The notes beneath the pieces are model-generated. The model saw only the letters and a program-made list of their open reading frames with translations, was not told where the DNA came from and did not search any database. The translations under genes and the position numbers were made by a program. A stretch of DNA of 64,000 nucleotides from contig OY992834.1 of assembly GCA_963921425.1 (NCBI GenBank), positions 28,086,669-28,150,668 on the forward strand. Reading direction: 5' to 3'. This document shows, piece after piece, positions 33,698 through 43,874 of the stretch (position 1 is the first letter of the stretch; each line of letters begins with the position of its first letter). Origin of the DNA: Dryas octopetala (taxonomy: Eukaryota > Streptophyta > Magnoliopsida > Rosales > Rosaceae).

Positions 33698-33809
33698 AAA
33701 TCCAAAGAAGGTGAAATGACTCATAATCCTCAGTTCCCTACCTGTAATTTCTGTATGCCTTTTGCAGACTACAATGACTTGATGGAGCTCACTGAGGAAA
33801 TGTTGAGTG
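33698..33809 (+). pseudogene. Captured lysyl-tRNA synthetase exon fragment
   Basis: Encodes [20 protein letters not shown] followed by [15 protein letters not shown], ending at a GT donor after 33809. This matches the class II LysRS region after motif 2, where the family reads approximately [26 protein letters not shown]. Several substitutions (Tyr to Cys, Ala-Tyr to Pro-Phe) mark decay. A second, more damaged copy lies at 33900-33946. Confidence 0.8.
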
Positions 33810-33899
33810 GTAAATCAATACTACTTCATTACTAGCTTATTCCTTATATTGTTTTTCATTTAATCAAATGAAGGTGAAATGACTGAGTACAATGACTTA

Positions 33900-33946
33900 T
33901 GCAGACTACAATGAGTAGATGGAGCTCACTGAGGAGATGTTGAGTG
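33900..33946 (+). pseudogene. Duplicate, broken copy of the lysyl-tRNA synthetase fragment
   Basis: Repeats the GCAGACTACAATGA...GATGGAGCTCACTGAGGA segment of 33764-33809 and also ends at a GT donor. It carries in-frame stops where the first copy reads NDLME. The surrounding 33840-33900 also repeats 33680-33730, so a segment of roughly 150 bp was tandemly duplicated. Confidence 0.7.
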
Positions 33947-34785
33947 GTAAGGCATCATTGATGCATGTCTCCAACATGTGCTCGTAGGAAGTTTGCTAAC
34001 TTGAATGAGTTATAGATATCCAACTGTAACATTAATGATTATGGAGTTTCTTCTTTGAAAGGTATTCCATAGTTTTTCTAGTTGTCAATGCATCAATAGT
34101 TTTCTGCTTCTCTCAATTTCTGTTTTTCTTATTTGCGTGTGTACACACACACACATTCAAACACAATCATAGACTCTTTATATATGCAATTAGAAGAGTA
34201 GGATGGTGACACTACTTACACACTGGCTATGATAGAGAGAGAATCCAACTTTGATGCACTACCATCTTAGCTCAAGCTGTAAAGGAGCAACAACTGCTGA
34301 TGCTCCTATTTTTAGGAGTATTTCTTATTATTATTATTATTATAGTTGACAGTACTAAGAGAAAATAAAAGGAAAAAGCCTATAAACAGGAATTTTTCTA
34401 AGGGAGAGCAAGGAAAATCCAGCATCCTATTTGACATTATCATACTGTTTTCTTTAGGGTATCAATTTGCTGGATCATTTACGTTTATCCCTCATAATGT
34501 TTGTTTATCTTTACCTTTCTAAGACTCAGTTGCTCGACTTTCATTTGTGCATGGCAGGCTTGAACAAGCTTAATATGCTGAATTTAGAGGATGCAATGTT
34601 ACTGCTACATGTCTGGAATCTATTTCATGTGTTCTTTCTCTTTTATGTTTTTTGCTTTCTAATGATTCTGTTAATAGCATTGATAATAATTTTTAAGACT
34701 CAGACCCCGGGTGTTGATGTTGCTGCTGTGAAGGTTTGCATTTTGGGTTGAATTTTATTTTTAATTAGTACTCCATTTCTGCCTT

Positions 34786-34878
34786 GTTTCAGTGGGAGCG
34801 GAGGAAGGACAACACTTATACCCAAGAAGCTAGATATCAATGAAGTCCGGGCTAAATGGGCAAACTTTGTGGGGTAGT
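34786..34878 (+). pseudogene. Unrecognised terminal exon-like fragment in the Pack-CACTA
   Basis: After a TTTCAG acceptor the sequence can be read GSGGRTTLIPKKLDINEV... to a TAG stop at about 34878. It is plausibly the last exon of a captured gene; family not recognised. An alternative frame stops earlier. Confidence 0.3.
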
Positions 34879-35399
34879 ATATGTAGACTAATGTTGGATT
34901 ATTGCATATATGACACCTTTTTGACTTGATTTTGTAGGCCATGTGTTTAGTTAGACTAGCTTGGAGTATATATATATGATTGATTACTTTGTTAGATTAG
35001 CTTGGGGATATTAATGATTGATAGGCTAGCTTTGCTGGATAATACTTTTGATATATGGCAGCAATTTGGTAGATTAGATTGATGCTTGATATTTTGGAAA
35101 GGCATATATGGAGGGTTTTTGTGTATGGCATGGTTGGTTTTGTAAATGGAATTGGGTTAAGGCATATATACAATTACTATCTTGAAATATCTTATATTAT
35201 TTAGTATTTTATAAATTCCAATTCTTTATTATTGTGAATGGTATTTTGTAAATGTATAATTTATTAGGAATGTTAATTATGATGGGAATCAATTTGGAAC
35301 AATGGTTGTACCAAAACAGTCTATCTCATCAGATTGTGCATTTTTGTTTATAATTGCATTGTGGTCAAAGACAATTGGGAGCTTCTTAAAACAGATGTA

Positions 35400-36060
35400 A
35401 ACAGGCACATTATACAACCGTTTTTCGATCAAAAGCGTGGTCTATACCCTTAACTTACAATTGTTCAATATCAGAAACCATTGTCTAATCCATAAGCATA
35501 CCATACAAACCTTAAAAAGCCATTGTGCTAAATGCCTTCATACAACAGTTTCTAACTCAAAACCGATGTACCAAATAAGTATATACAATGGTTATATGGT
35601 TAAAACCTGATGTTTTTAATGCATTCATACAACGGTTTCATGTAAACAACGTAGTATGAAAGACCTATAGACATGGCAGTATACCTATTTTCAATAGCCT
35701 ACACAACGGTTATTAACAATAAACCGTTGTTTTAATGGCTATTTCACCTCGTGTTTCTACCTAAAATAGTTGTAAAACCAATTCTTTACTTAACATAACC
35801 GTTGTTTAACATATATATACACATCGGTTTTTAAATATAAACCGATGTTTAAATTGGCACTCAACAACGGTATCTTCCAAATCATTGATTTTAAAGGTTG
35901 TATATACAACGGTGGTACATCTATAACCGTTGTGTAGGTGCACCAGGACAACGGATTTTATCCGTTGTCTATTGGGGGTATGAATAGACAACACTCGATT
36001 AGACGACGGTAAATTATAAACTTAGACAACGGTGAAAATCCGTTGTCTGATTGCTATTTT
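35400..36060 (+). repeat. Subterminal repeat array of the CACTA element
   Basis: Repeated ACAACGG / CCGTTGT / AACCGTTGT motifs in both orientations, the expected binding array for a CACTA transposase. The same motifs occur at the left end (29510-29570) and in the related 3' end at 39720-40086. Confidence 0.75.
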
Positions 36061-36069
36061 GTAGTAGTG

Positions 36070-36290
36070 CCCATTGAGAGATCGATAGATCATATAGAGC
36101 ATACAGACTGTTGGAGAGAGTGGAAGATCTTGTCTTGCCTAGATCAAACCCGAAGGAGATGGCTTCATCATGTATGTCTTTATTTCATGGCTAATAACAT
36201 GATGAATCTGATTGAACATGTATGATCGTGTCTCTACCTCTATGTAGTATAAAGAATTATTCGATTTGTTAGATCTAACAATTTCTAATC

Positions 36291-36324
<34 letters not shown>

Positions 36325-37086
36325 TATTTTCGTATTTGAATTTAGATTGATGTTGAGCTCATATTTGACAATGATTTATTTTTTTGGTGAAGGAAGGATA
36401 GTGTTGCATTTGTTGTGAAGGATAATTGCATTTTTGGTGAGGTATGTGTTTAATCTATCTTTTAGTTAAGTTTTTGTATGATTTAGTATTTAATGTTTCA
36501 TATATAATTGTATTAAATTTTTGAGTGAATTAGTTTGTATGTTAAAATTAATTATAAAATTGATTAATTAATTTGTATGTTTTTATATGCTAAAATTTAA
36601 TAGTTTGTTTGTATGCTTATATGTATATTGTTAGATTAATTATAATTTAGTTTGTATGTTACATTTAGTTTAGTTGTAATTGCAAAATTTCCGATGACGT
36701 AGTCCAGCACTCCTCGAGTACTGGGTGAGGTCATGTGGCACGAAGCGCTTGTGCGAAGTTATCAATCGATAACTTTGTACATTTAACTAGTCGTGCGAAG
36801 TTATCAGTGGATAACTTTGTACACTAAATTTAAATTCACCTTAGACCCGTTCGAGAGTCTATTGGACGCGCGCATGGGCGCTTGGCGTGACTGCGCTCCA
36901 ATATGATTCTTGAATTGTCCAAATTACCCATGGACAGTTTGGGAGTGCACAATTATGTGTTGTGGTTAGCGGTTCATGTGATGTGGATTAGTTAGTTTGT
37001 TAGTTTTTAAATATAAAATTTAGTTTAATTACAAAATGTAGATTAATTAGTTTGAGAAATATAATTTAGTTATAAGGTGAAAGGCG
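36070..37086 (+). other. Region before the Transposase_24 gene, with a tandem palindromic site and a duplicated exon start
   Basis: AT-rich. Contains two tandem 30-bp imperfect palindromes (36751-36780 and 36793-36822). A segment at 36690-36726 resembles the start of the transposase gene at 37098-37134, indicating a local duplication of about 408 bp. The left terminus and any TNP2-type transposase expected for this CACTA element are absent. Confidence 0.5.
36751..36822. repeat. Two tandem 30-bp palindromes
   Basis: Each unit reads GTGCGAAGTTATC, a 4-base spacer, then GATAACTTTGTAC, an imperfect palindrome. The units (36751-36780, 36793-36822) are 42 bp apart and differ only in the spacer. 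Function unknown. Confidence 0.8.
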
Positions 37087-38594
37087 ATGGAGTCAGCTCC
37101 CAATGATGTAGTTCAGCCATCCTCGAGTACTGGGAGCCCCTCTATGCCACGGAGGGCTCGTCGATCTCACCGCTCTAGTCAGGTCACCGCTTCCGCTTCA
37201 TCTACTGCCACGTCATCCACTGCGACGAGGGGACCATGTAGTGGGTTGAAGTCCTCTCGGATCGTGCGCAGTACTGGGGCGCGGATTCCAGTCATGTGTG
37301 TGCAAAACGGCCGACGACCGTTAGATCCTAACGTTGACAGTTTGTTCTCGCATGATGTGGGGGCTATTATTCGTGCCGAGTGCGCCATGGTTGCAACCAC
37401 TTGGAAAAAATTGCCGGCAGAGATTCAACACAAAGTGATCCGCTCCATCTCAGTGAGTATATAGCTCAATAATTAATTCAAAATGATAAATTTGATCATT
37501 CATAACAATCTAATATTTTTTTCAGGTTAACTTTGACATTCAAATGGATGATCCCCTCACTGTCACGTACATGACAGATTTACTCATCAAGTCCTACAGG
37601 CAGTGGAAGCACGAACTACACGTGCATTTCAAGGGATTTTCGTCGGCAGTTGAGGCATTGGCGAACCCCCCTATGGAGTTGGTAGAGCGGTCTGACCAGT
37701 GGCGTTTTTTGTGCGATCATTTCATGAGTCCGTCGTTTTTGGTACGTTTTATCATCTTAAGACTTTAAAAAATCGATTATTGTTTTGTTATTCTATTATT
37801 GTATACATACACTAACATATTTATAATTTGCTTAATATTTAACAGAAGAAGTCGGTCGCCAACGCCAGAAACCGGAAAGGGAAGCCGTTTAACCATCATA
37901 GTGGTCCGACGCCCATCTCATATCGAGTGGAGTCGCACGTCGGGTACGTCATTATTTAATTTAATACATATATATTCTTTAATATTAGTTGGGTCTTTGA
38001 CAAAATTATTTTCTTTTTCAGCGTGGTTCGCAATTCCCGGAGATAGATACTTTCGGAGATATCTATGTTCATCCCAGTTGTGATGCGGCCAAGGCAAAAC
38101 ATGTTAGTTTTTTATATTTTAATTTTTTTCACAATTTTTTATATTTATTTTTCTAATTGGTTACTTGTATATATAACATTTTGAAGGATGAGATGGTGGC
38201 CAACTCGAGAATATATTTGGAGAGCTTGGCCGAGCAGCACCCTCCGGGTACTCCGTTGGAGTCGATTCCAGTACCCGATCCCGATGTCGGACTTCGTATT
38301 ATGATAGACTCACTGGGTGTTAGGCCCGGTAAGGAAATACGCGGCATGGGATATGGGCGGATTCGTGATGTTCGATCCTCGTCTTCGTCTTCATCTTCGT
38401 CTCAGCCATCTGCAGTCGTCGCAGGGTTGTCTGCTCAAGTGAAGAAGTTGCAGGAGGACTTACGAGCTGAGAGAGCGGAGAAGGAGGCGTTGTATGCTGC
38501 ATTGACCAAGGCGATACCTGGGTTTGTCCCGCCACCATCTTCTCATCAACCTCTGTCAGATATGAATGATGATGATGCTACTAGTTTAGAATAG
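37087..38594 (+). CDS. Plant transposase, Ptta/En/Spm type (Transposase_24-like), probably decayed
   Basis: Accessory CACTA protein of the TNP1 kind, thought to bind subterminal repeats. Exon-like blocks: 37087-37452 (Ser-rich MESAPNDVVQPSS... then basic), 37526-37741 (VNFDIQ...YRQWKHELHVHFKG, W-R-F-LCDHF), 37846-about 37943 (KKSVANARNRKGKPFNHHSG, the family signature region), about 38021-38100 (FPEIDTFGDIYVHPSCD) and 38187-38594 (DEMVANSR..., a Ser run, and a C-terminal coiled-coil-like KKLQEDLRAERAEKE). The join between blocks three and four is out of phase with the best GTACGT donor; a non-standard donor two codons earlier (GTCGGG) would restore it, so a small frameshift or altered splice site is likely. 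The gene lies upstream of a GGGCGACGAA subterminal array ending in TTGTAGTG. Confidence 0.7.
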
Positions 38595-38759
38595 ATTGAC
38601 TATATATATTAGGGTTAATTACTACTTTGTATGGATATTTTGATATATAAATTTATGAATTTTGTTTTATATAGTTTTTGAATAAAATTTTTTTTTAAAT
38701 ATTAAATTTAAATATATAATTTAAATAAAAAGAATAATTTTTTTTTTTTTTTAAAATGT

Positions 38760-39129
38760 TTGGGCGACGGAATTTTTCGTCACCCAAAGGGTGTTTGGGC
38801 GACGAACAAAGTATTCCTCGCCCAAAGCATGCTTTGGGCGAGGAATAAGTGTGTTCGTCGCCCAAACCCTCTTTGGGCGACGAAATTTGTCCGTCGTCTA
38901 AACATGCTTTGGGCGACGAATTTTATGTGTTAGGAGACAAAAAAAATCCGTTGCCCCAGGTGTCTTTGGGCGACGAAATTTAGAAGTTCGTCACCCAAAC
39001 TCTTGGGCGTCACATTTTGGGCGTCCAAACGCTCGACGAACGCATTTCGTCGCCCAAACGTTTGGGCGACGAAACTCTACTTTGGGCGACGAATTTCGTT
39101 CCTCTCCCAAACCCTTTTTTCTTGTAGTG
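38760..39129 (+). mobile_element. 3' terminal region of a CACTA element (GGGCGACGAA subterminal repeats)
   Basis: About ten direct and inverted copies of TTTGGGCGACGAA / TTCGTCGCCCAAA lead to the terminal TTGTAGTG at 39129 (reverse complement of CACTACAA). Downstream of the Transposase_24-like gene, so it is the right end of that element. No matching left end with this repeat type is in the window, so the element is truncated. Confidence 0.78.
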
Positions 39130-39719
39130 CATGTTGCCACCTTGCTTTTTTGTTTCACTTCAAAATCACCATCATGCTTAATATTTTTCCTTTTATTTCC
39201 ATGCATGCATTAGGAGCTAGCTAGGAAATAGATAGTCACCTGCAAGGTCAAAGGAAAAGAACATGCCATTTATTAATGAGCTTGAACAAAATGTTAATAC
39301 CTTGTAAACATACCCAACTTTCTTGAAGGTAAATTGTACCTAGCTTAAGACATTTCTTTATAAGAAAGTGTTTTTCCTATTTGTCTTTTTGTACTCTTTA
39401 GATGGATTTCTAAGTGACTATTTTACTGATCTTGCACTTAAGGAATATCCACATTATATAATGAATGGTGAACTAAAATTGGGCTTGCAAAAAATGGTGC
39501 AACATGTTCAGTATCATTAGGTGGAGGTGTTGCTGCATTTATTTTTAATAGTCTTTTGTACATCCAGTAGTCTAGTTTTCCATAAAATGGGGTTGGGGTT
39601 CGATCATGATCTCATGAATTAATGCTAAGATGAATTGATTTGGCTGCATTTTTTCATATTGACATATATCTCAGGTAGGGCTATTGTTGGAATATGTGTG
39701 TCATAAGTTCTGCAATCTC
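39130..39719. other. Spacer between two CACTA 3' ends
   Basis: AT-rich, no gene recognised. May be the interior of the element whose right end is at 40086. Confidence 0.35.
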
Positions 39720-40086
39720 ATATGAGTAATAAACCGTTGTCTTGATGGGCATTAGATGTCCTTTTTCTACCTAAAAGAGTTGTAAAATACATGCATTTCG
39801 TACTCTTACCCGTTGTGTAACATGTTTTCACACATCTATTTTACATATAAATCGTTGTCTAGATAGGTACTCAACAACAGTTTCCTCTAAACCTTGGGTT
39901 TTTAAGGGTGTATATACAACGGTTCGATACTTAAAACAATTGTGTTACGATAAACAAAACAACGAACAAAAGCCGTTGTCTATTGGTACTCCAATAAACG
40001 TCAGTCGATTAGACGACGGTATTTGGGGACCCTAGACAACAGTTTTTACTCGTTGTCTAATACTCTAATGGGTTTTTTGTAGTAGT
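39720..40086 (+). mobile_element. Second 3' end of the ACAACGG-type CACTA family
   Basis: Aligns along its length with 35720-36069 (AATAAACCGTTGT..., TCTACCTAAAA, TCAACAAC, TATATACAACGG, CCGTTGTCTATTGG, CGATTAGACGACGGTA) and ends in TTTTTTGTAGTAGTT. The last base differs from the CACTA terminus (G to T). No matching left end was found, so this is a truncated relic. Confidence 0.72.
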
Positions 40087-40794
40087 TATAGTCAGCCCTA
40101 ATCAATCTTGCAATTTGCAGTTCAAATAGCTAGATCTCTCACTATGCTAGCTATAAGTTGGAAAAGTCCCTGACTTTGGGCGGTGTATAGCATAAGTCAA
40201 TGATAAATAATAGCCTAGCTAGCTCTAAACTTTTTTATTTTTGAGTGAGTGCGTGATATTGAGAATTTGGGACCTCATCTGCTATGCATATAATGTACTT
40301 AACCATTAGAGGTATAATTAAGTCCTCACATATATAGCCTCTAAACTTGAACAATATATTACTTTATAATATTAGTATGTCATGAGAATTAGAAAGATGG
40401 TGTGTCTTCATGCAATGGATATGATTATTGATAATTTTTTTGTCTTTCTAAGTAACTTGGTGCCTTGGTGGTGACAAATTGACACAAATTCTCAAGTTTA
40501 GGCCTTCTACTCTACTAAATATTGCTTGTTAAAGCATGGACGTCAACAGAGTATCTTTTCATAATAACTGATCACATTAATACTCCGCTTTCTATCTTAA
40601 TTGAAGTCGTCAAAAGTTTTATTATCAAATCCCAACTATTGATTATGGTATATATATATGAATTACATGTAGTCTAATTGTTTTTGTTAGTGGATATTCT
40701 TGTTAGCTCAAATCGTGTCTTTTGATAATGTAGCAATAGCATTCACCAAATTGTTTGTACCTTAATTAAAACCCAATGCTAATTAATTGGTGCT
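40087..40794. other. Intergenic spacer
   Basis: AT-rich sequence without recognisable genes or element termini. Confidence 0.35.
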
Positions 40795-41225
40795 GCCAAA
40801 CATTAAATTAGAATGAAACTCGATCAATCCAGTTCTAACCCCTACTCCAATGGCCGCTTCCCATAAAGTAGGAATCAAAAAGTTCAAAATTGATCAAATA
40901 TTCTTCTTCTTGTAGTACTAGAGCATATCTCCACTCTCGGATCGTGTAAGTCAGGTGCAAGTCACGTGGTCTGTTTTTAACGGAGGATTTGACAGAGGTG
41001 ACGGAAAAACCCAAACTGATACAAACCCAAAATATATGTCCTAAACTAACACAAACCCAAACTGGTGTCCTAAACTAAAATTGACCCCTAAGTACGTGTC
41101 CTTTTTGAAAATTTTTCCCTCAAATATTCTTCTTCTTGCAGTACTAGAGCATATCTCCACTCTCGGATCGTGTATTGGGATCATGGGATGAAAAAGTGTA
41201 AACGAATAAATGCACTATATATTAA
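40795..41225 (+). repeat. Dispersed repeat copy 2, interrupted by an insertion with a roughly 55-bp flanking duplication
   Basis: Related to 25425-25705. Here the block AAATATTCTTCTTCTTG.AGTACTAGAGCATATCTCC... to GGATCGTGTA occurs twice (about 40895-40949 and 41124-41178). The two copies are separated by about 175 bp that includes repeated AACACAAACCCAAACTG-type motifs. Downstream it continues with AATAAATGCACTATATATTA as in copy 1. Confidence 0.6.
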
Positions 41226-41728
41226 TACTAATTCGGGATTCAGTCCCGGCCGTCTAGGGAATTAAGAAAGAAAACCCAAAATTCTTTTTTATTTAATTAA
41301 AGGCAGAAAGTACGAGAGTTAATTTGAACCCTGCCCTATATCACAAAAATGGAAATTCTGTAACAAATACATATACGGATCGATCCCACATCAGAAGGAA
41401 AAAACAGGAAAAACCTAGAGGGAAATATACAAGGGAACCATGCATACATCACAAGTCACATGATCACTTGTGGAATCAAAATGAAGCTGCTAATTAAAGC
41501 ATGATAATTAATTAAACTGCAAGAAGAATATATATGCAGGAGCGAGCTAGAGTTTGCAAAGTAGTATTGCAACTGCCCAACACACAAATAAGAAAGAAAT
41601 TAACAAAAAGTAGTACGTGAGCATACAACTAAAAATTATATATATATATTAAGAAACTACACTCCGGATCTCTAGAGTAGTACTACTACTGATCATGATG
41701 CATTGATGCATGAAGTGAAGGAAATCCA
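41226..41728 (-). other. 3' flank of the VQ gene
   Basis: AT-rich. The part adjacent to 41729 is presumably the VQ gene's 3' UTR. No other gene seen. Confidence 0.4.
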
Positions 41729-42268
41729 TTACTTAAGTACGTCTTCAATATCAAAACCATATTCCAAATCTGAGAAACCATCCAAGAAATTACCATTATT
41801 TATCTTCTGAATCTGATGGTGATGATGAGTACCTGAACCTGAATCTGATGATGATGATGATCTCCGCATCATGTAGTGATCTTGTAACATTTCCTCCTTC
41901 AATAATATTCTCTCATGATCATCCCCATTTTGCAATTCCTCCATTGATTTCTTGGTTGGTACTGTTGGTGTTGATGTTGGTGAAGTCCGTAAGATTGTTT
42001 TGTTGTCATCATGAGGTTTTCCAGTGAGATTCTGCACCAGTTCCCGGAAGTTGGCCACATCTGTCTTTATGATTTCTGGTGCAAATACATGGATTATGCG
42101 AATCTTTGGCTTCGTCGACGACGTCGTCTTTGATATTATATGTGAACCTTTGTTCATACCCTTTCCCATGCCCACTTTAGAATTAGAATTAAAATTAGAA
42201 GCTGATGATGAACTTGGATTACAGGATGATGAGTACTCATGTGGCACCTTCATCATCATCTTTTCCAT
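41729..42268 (-). CDS. VQ motif-containing protein (179 aa, intronless)
   Basis: VQ proteins are plant nuclear cofactors that bind WRKY factors and MAP kinases and modulate defence and growth. The motif is FRELVQNLTG at residues 74-83 (core F74, V78, Q79, L81, T82, G83). It is preceded by KPKIRIIHVFAPEIIKTDVA, a conserved lead seen in the VQ17/VQ25-type subgroup. The N-terminus is Met/Ser/Asn-rich and low-complexity. The C-terminal half has Ser and His runs and an acidic tail ending FDIEDVLK. The start ATG at 42268 is the first in frame and a TATA box lies about 125-130 bases upstream. VQ genes are typically intronless, as here. The exact orthologue was not determined. Confidence 0.93.
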   Translation of the reverse strand: MEKMMMKVPHEYSSSCNPSSSSASNFNSNSKVGMGKGMNKGSHIISKTTSSTKPKIRIIHVFAPEIIKTDVANFRELVQNLTGKPHDDNKTILRTSPTSTPTVPTKKSMEELQNGDDHERILLKEEMLQDHYMMRRSSSSSDSGSGTHHHHQIQKINNGNFLDGFSDLEYGFDIEDVLK

Positions 42269-42390
42269 GGACTACTACGTACTCAAGCACTCAACTCTCT
42301 CTATATGTATAAGAGCAGCAGATGATCAGATGTGAAGTGTTGAAATTGGATTACTGTGTTTGAACAAAGAAGCCACAAGACATGGGGGTT

Positions 42391-42402
42391 AATTTATATA
42401 GA
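42391..42402 (-). promoter_or_regulatory. TATA box of the VQ gene
   Basis: On the minus strand TCTATATAAATT lies about 125-130 bases above the ATG. This is a suitable spacing for a short 5' UTR. Confidence 0.6.
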
Positions 42403-43122
42403 TAGAACTTGGAAGAAAATAGCACTATTAATTAATAGAACTGATCGAATTGAAGTAGCTAGAAATACGTACTATGGATTCCGAGAAATTGCTGCAGATT
42501 TTGAAGGCAATTAAAAGCAGTAAATTGTCCTTTGGAATTAGCAAAGATTAGATGTACATGTTTGTATTCCTAGAGTCAATGTGCTATAACAACTTCATAA
42601 TTGGGCCCTGACACTATATAATTTGTTAAGTACGTAATTCCATTTGTCAACTAATATATGATCAATTAATTTATTAAACCAATCCTTGGTTTCCATCTAT
42701 ATAATTATTATCGATCATATATATATGCATATATATAGACAACTGGATATATATGAATTTTTTATTTTAAAATTTAAAATTAATTTCGTGTAGCTTGATC
42801 AACTCAATCCTATATACTAGGCTTGATTTGTTTTTATGAATTAACTTAAATTTTCCTTTTTATGTGTGTTATACATTTGCATAGATGCAATAGAGTTATA
42901 TATTTCGCTTGCGTGTCCAAATTAAAAATAGTACATGGCTATATGTACTAATTTTAGACGTTCTACTTTAATTAATATTTAAAATATGCGGCAGATTGCA
43001 GAGGGTTTAAACTAGGTATATCTAAAGCTTCACTAATTATATGCTACTAAGGGCCGGGGCTAATATTAATGTTAATGGCACATATGCACAATTAATGTGT
43101 ACTCTGTACGATCTGTCGATCG
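42403..43122. other. VQ promoter region and spacer
   Basis: AT-rich upstream region of the VQ gene up to the target-site duplication of repeat copy C. No further gene seen. Confidence 0.35.
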
Positions 43123-43807
43123 AGTGTACCGAAGGAATAAAATTTCGAGTTTTGAAGAAATTTCGATGAAAATTACGACGAAAATTTCAAAAATTTTTAA
43201 ATTTCTACAAAAATTAGACAGAAATGACGGAAATTTTGAATGAAACTTTACCATATGTTTATTTAACATATTATCTACTAAATTGATAAAAAAACATTGA
43301 AGAAACCAAATTATATAGTAGGTTTCATGTGATATAAGATGAATATAATGCACGCTGGAAACAAATACTGTTAAATGAAATTAGTATATTATTTATACTC
43401 TATAATATGTACACTAAACCCTATATATTTTATAATCTATATTCTTTATTGTTTAGGATATGGTTTATGATATTAGGGTTTAGGCCCTTTAGGGTATTTT
43501 AAATTATTTTTTATATAGAAATATATTATAGTTTACTAGTTTAGGGTTTAAAAACAACTAAATGAAACTTCAAAAATGCCAAACGAAACCCAAACCATTT
43601 TTTTTCTTTACAATTGCCCAAAGGACCCAAATCTCAATCAACCCTAAACCTTTTAATTTTTTTTTTCTTTTTTTATATTTTTTTTTCCTTTTTTTTTTCT
43701 TTCCTTCCTTTTCTTTTTTTCTTTTCTTCTTTTTCTTCTTTTTCTTTCCTCCCTTTCCTTTCCTTTCCTTTCCTTTCTTCTCCCCCCGAGTCTCCAGTTT
43801 CTCCACT

Positions 43808-43874
<67 letters not shown>

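Larger units (their letters stand above)
29488..36069 (+). mobile_element. CACTA element carrying captured host exons (Pack-CACTA)
   Basis: Left terminus CACTACTACAA (29488-29498) and right terminus TTGTAGTAGTG (36059-36069) are inverted repeats of the CACTA type. They are flanked by CCC on both sides (29485-29487 and 36070-36072), matching the 3-bp duplication of the superfamily. Both ends carry subterminal ACAACGG/CCGTTGT motifs, dense in the right 650 bp (35400-36060). No transposase frame is visible inside. The interior contains exon-like fragments of CTP synthase (31756-32219), lysyl-tRNA synthetase (33698-33809, duplicated at 33900-33946) and at least one unrecognised gene (31040-31368). 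A CCC duplication can arise by chance (1 in 64), but the termini and subterminal repeats make the call strong. Confidence 0.85.

Noticed and set aside
36751..36822. Resemblance of CGAAGTTAT/ATAACTT to loxP half-sites
   Set aside because: Only short AT-rich arm similarity. The spacer and remaining arm bases differ, and Cre-type recombination is not expected in a plant nucleus.
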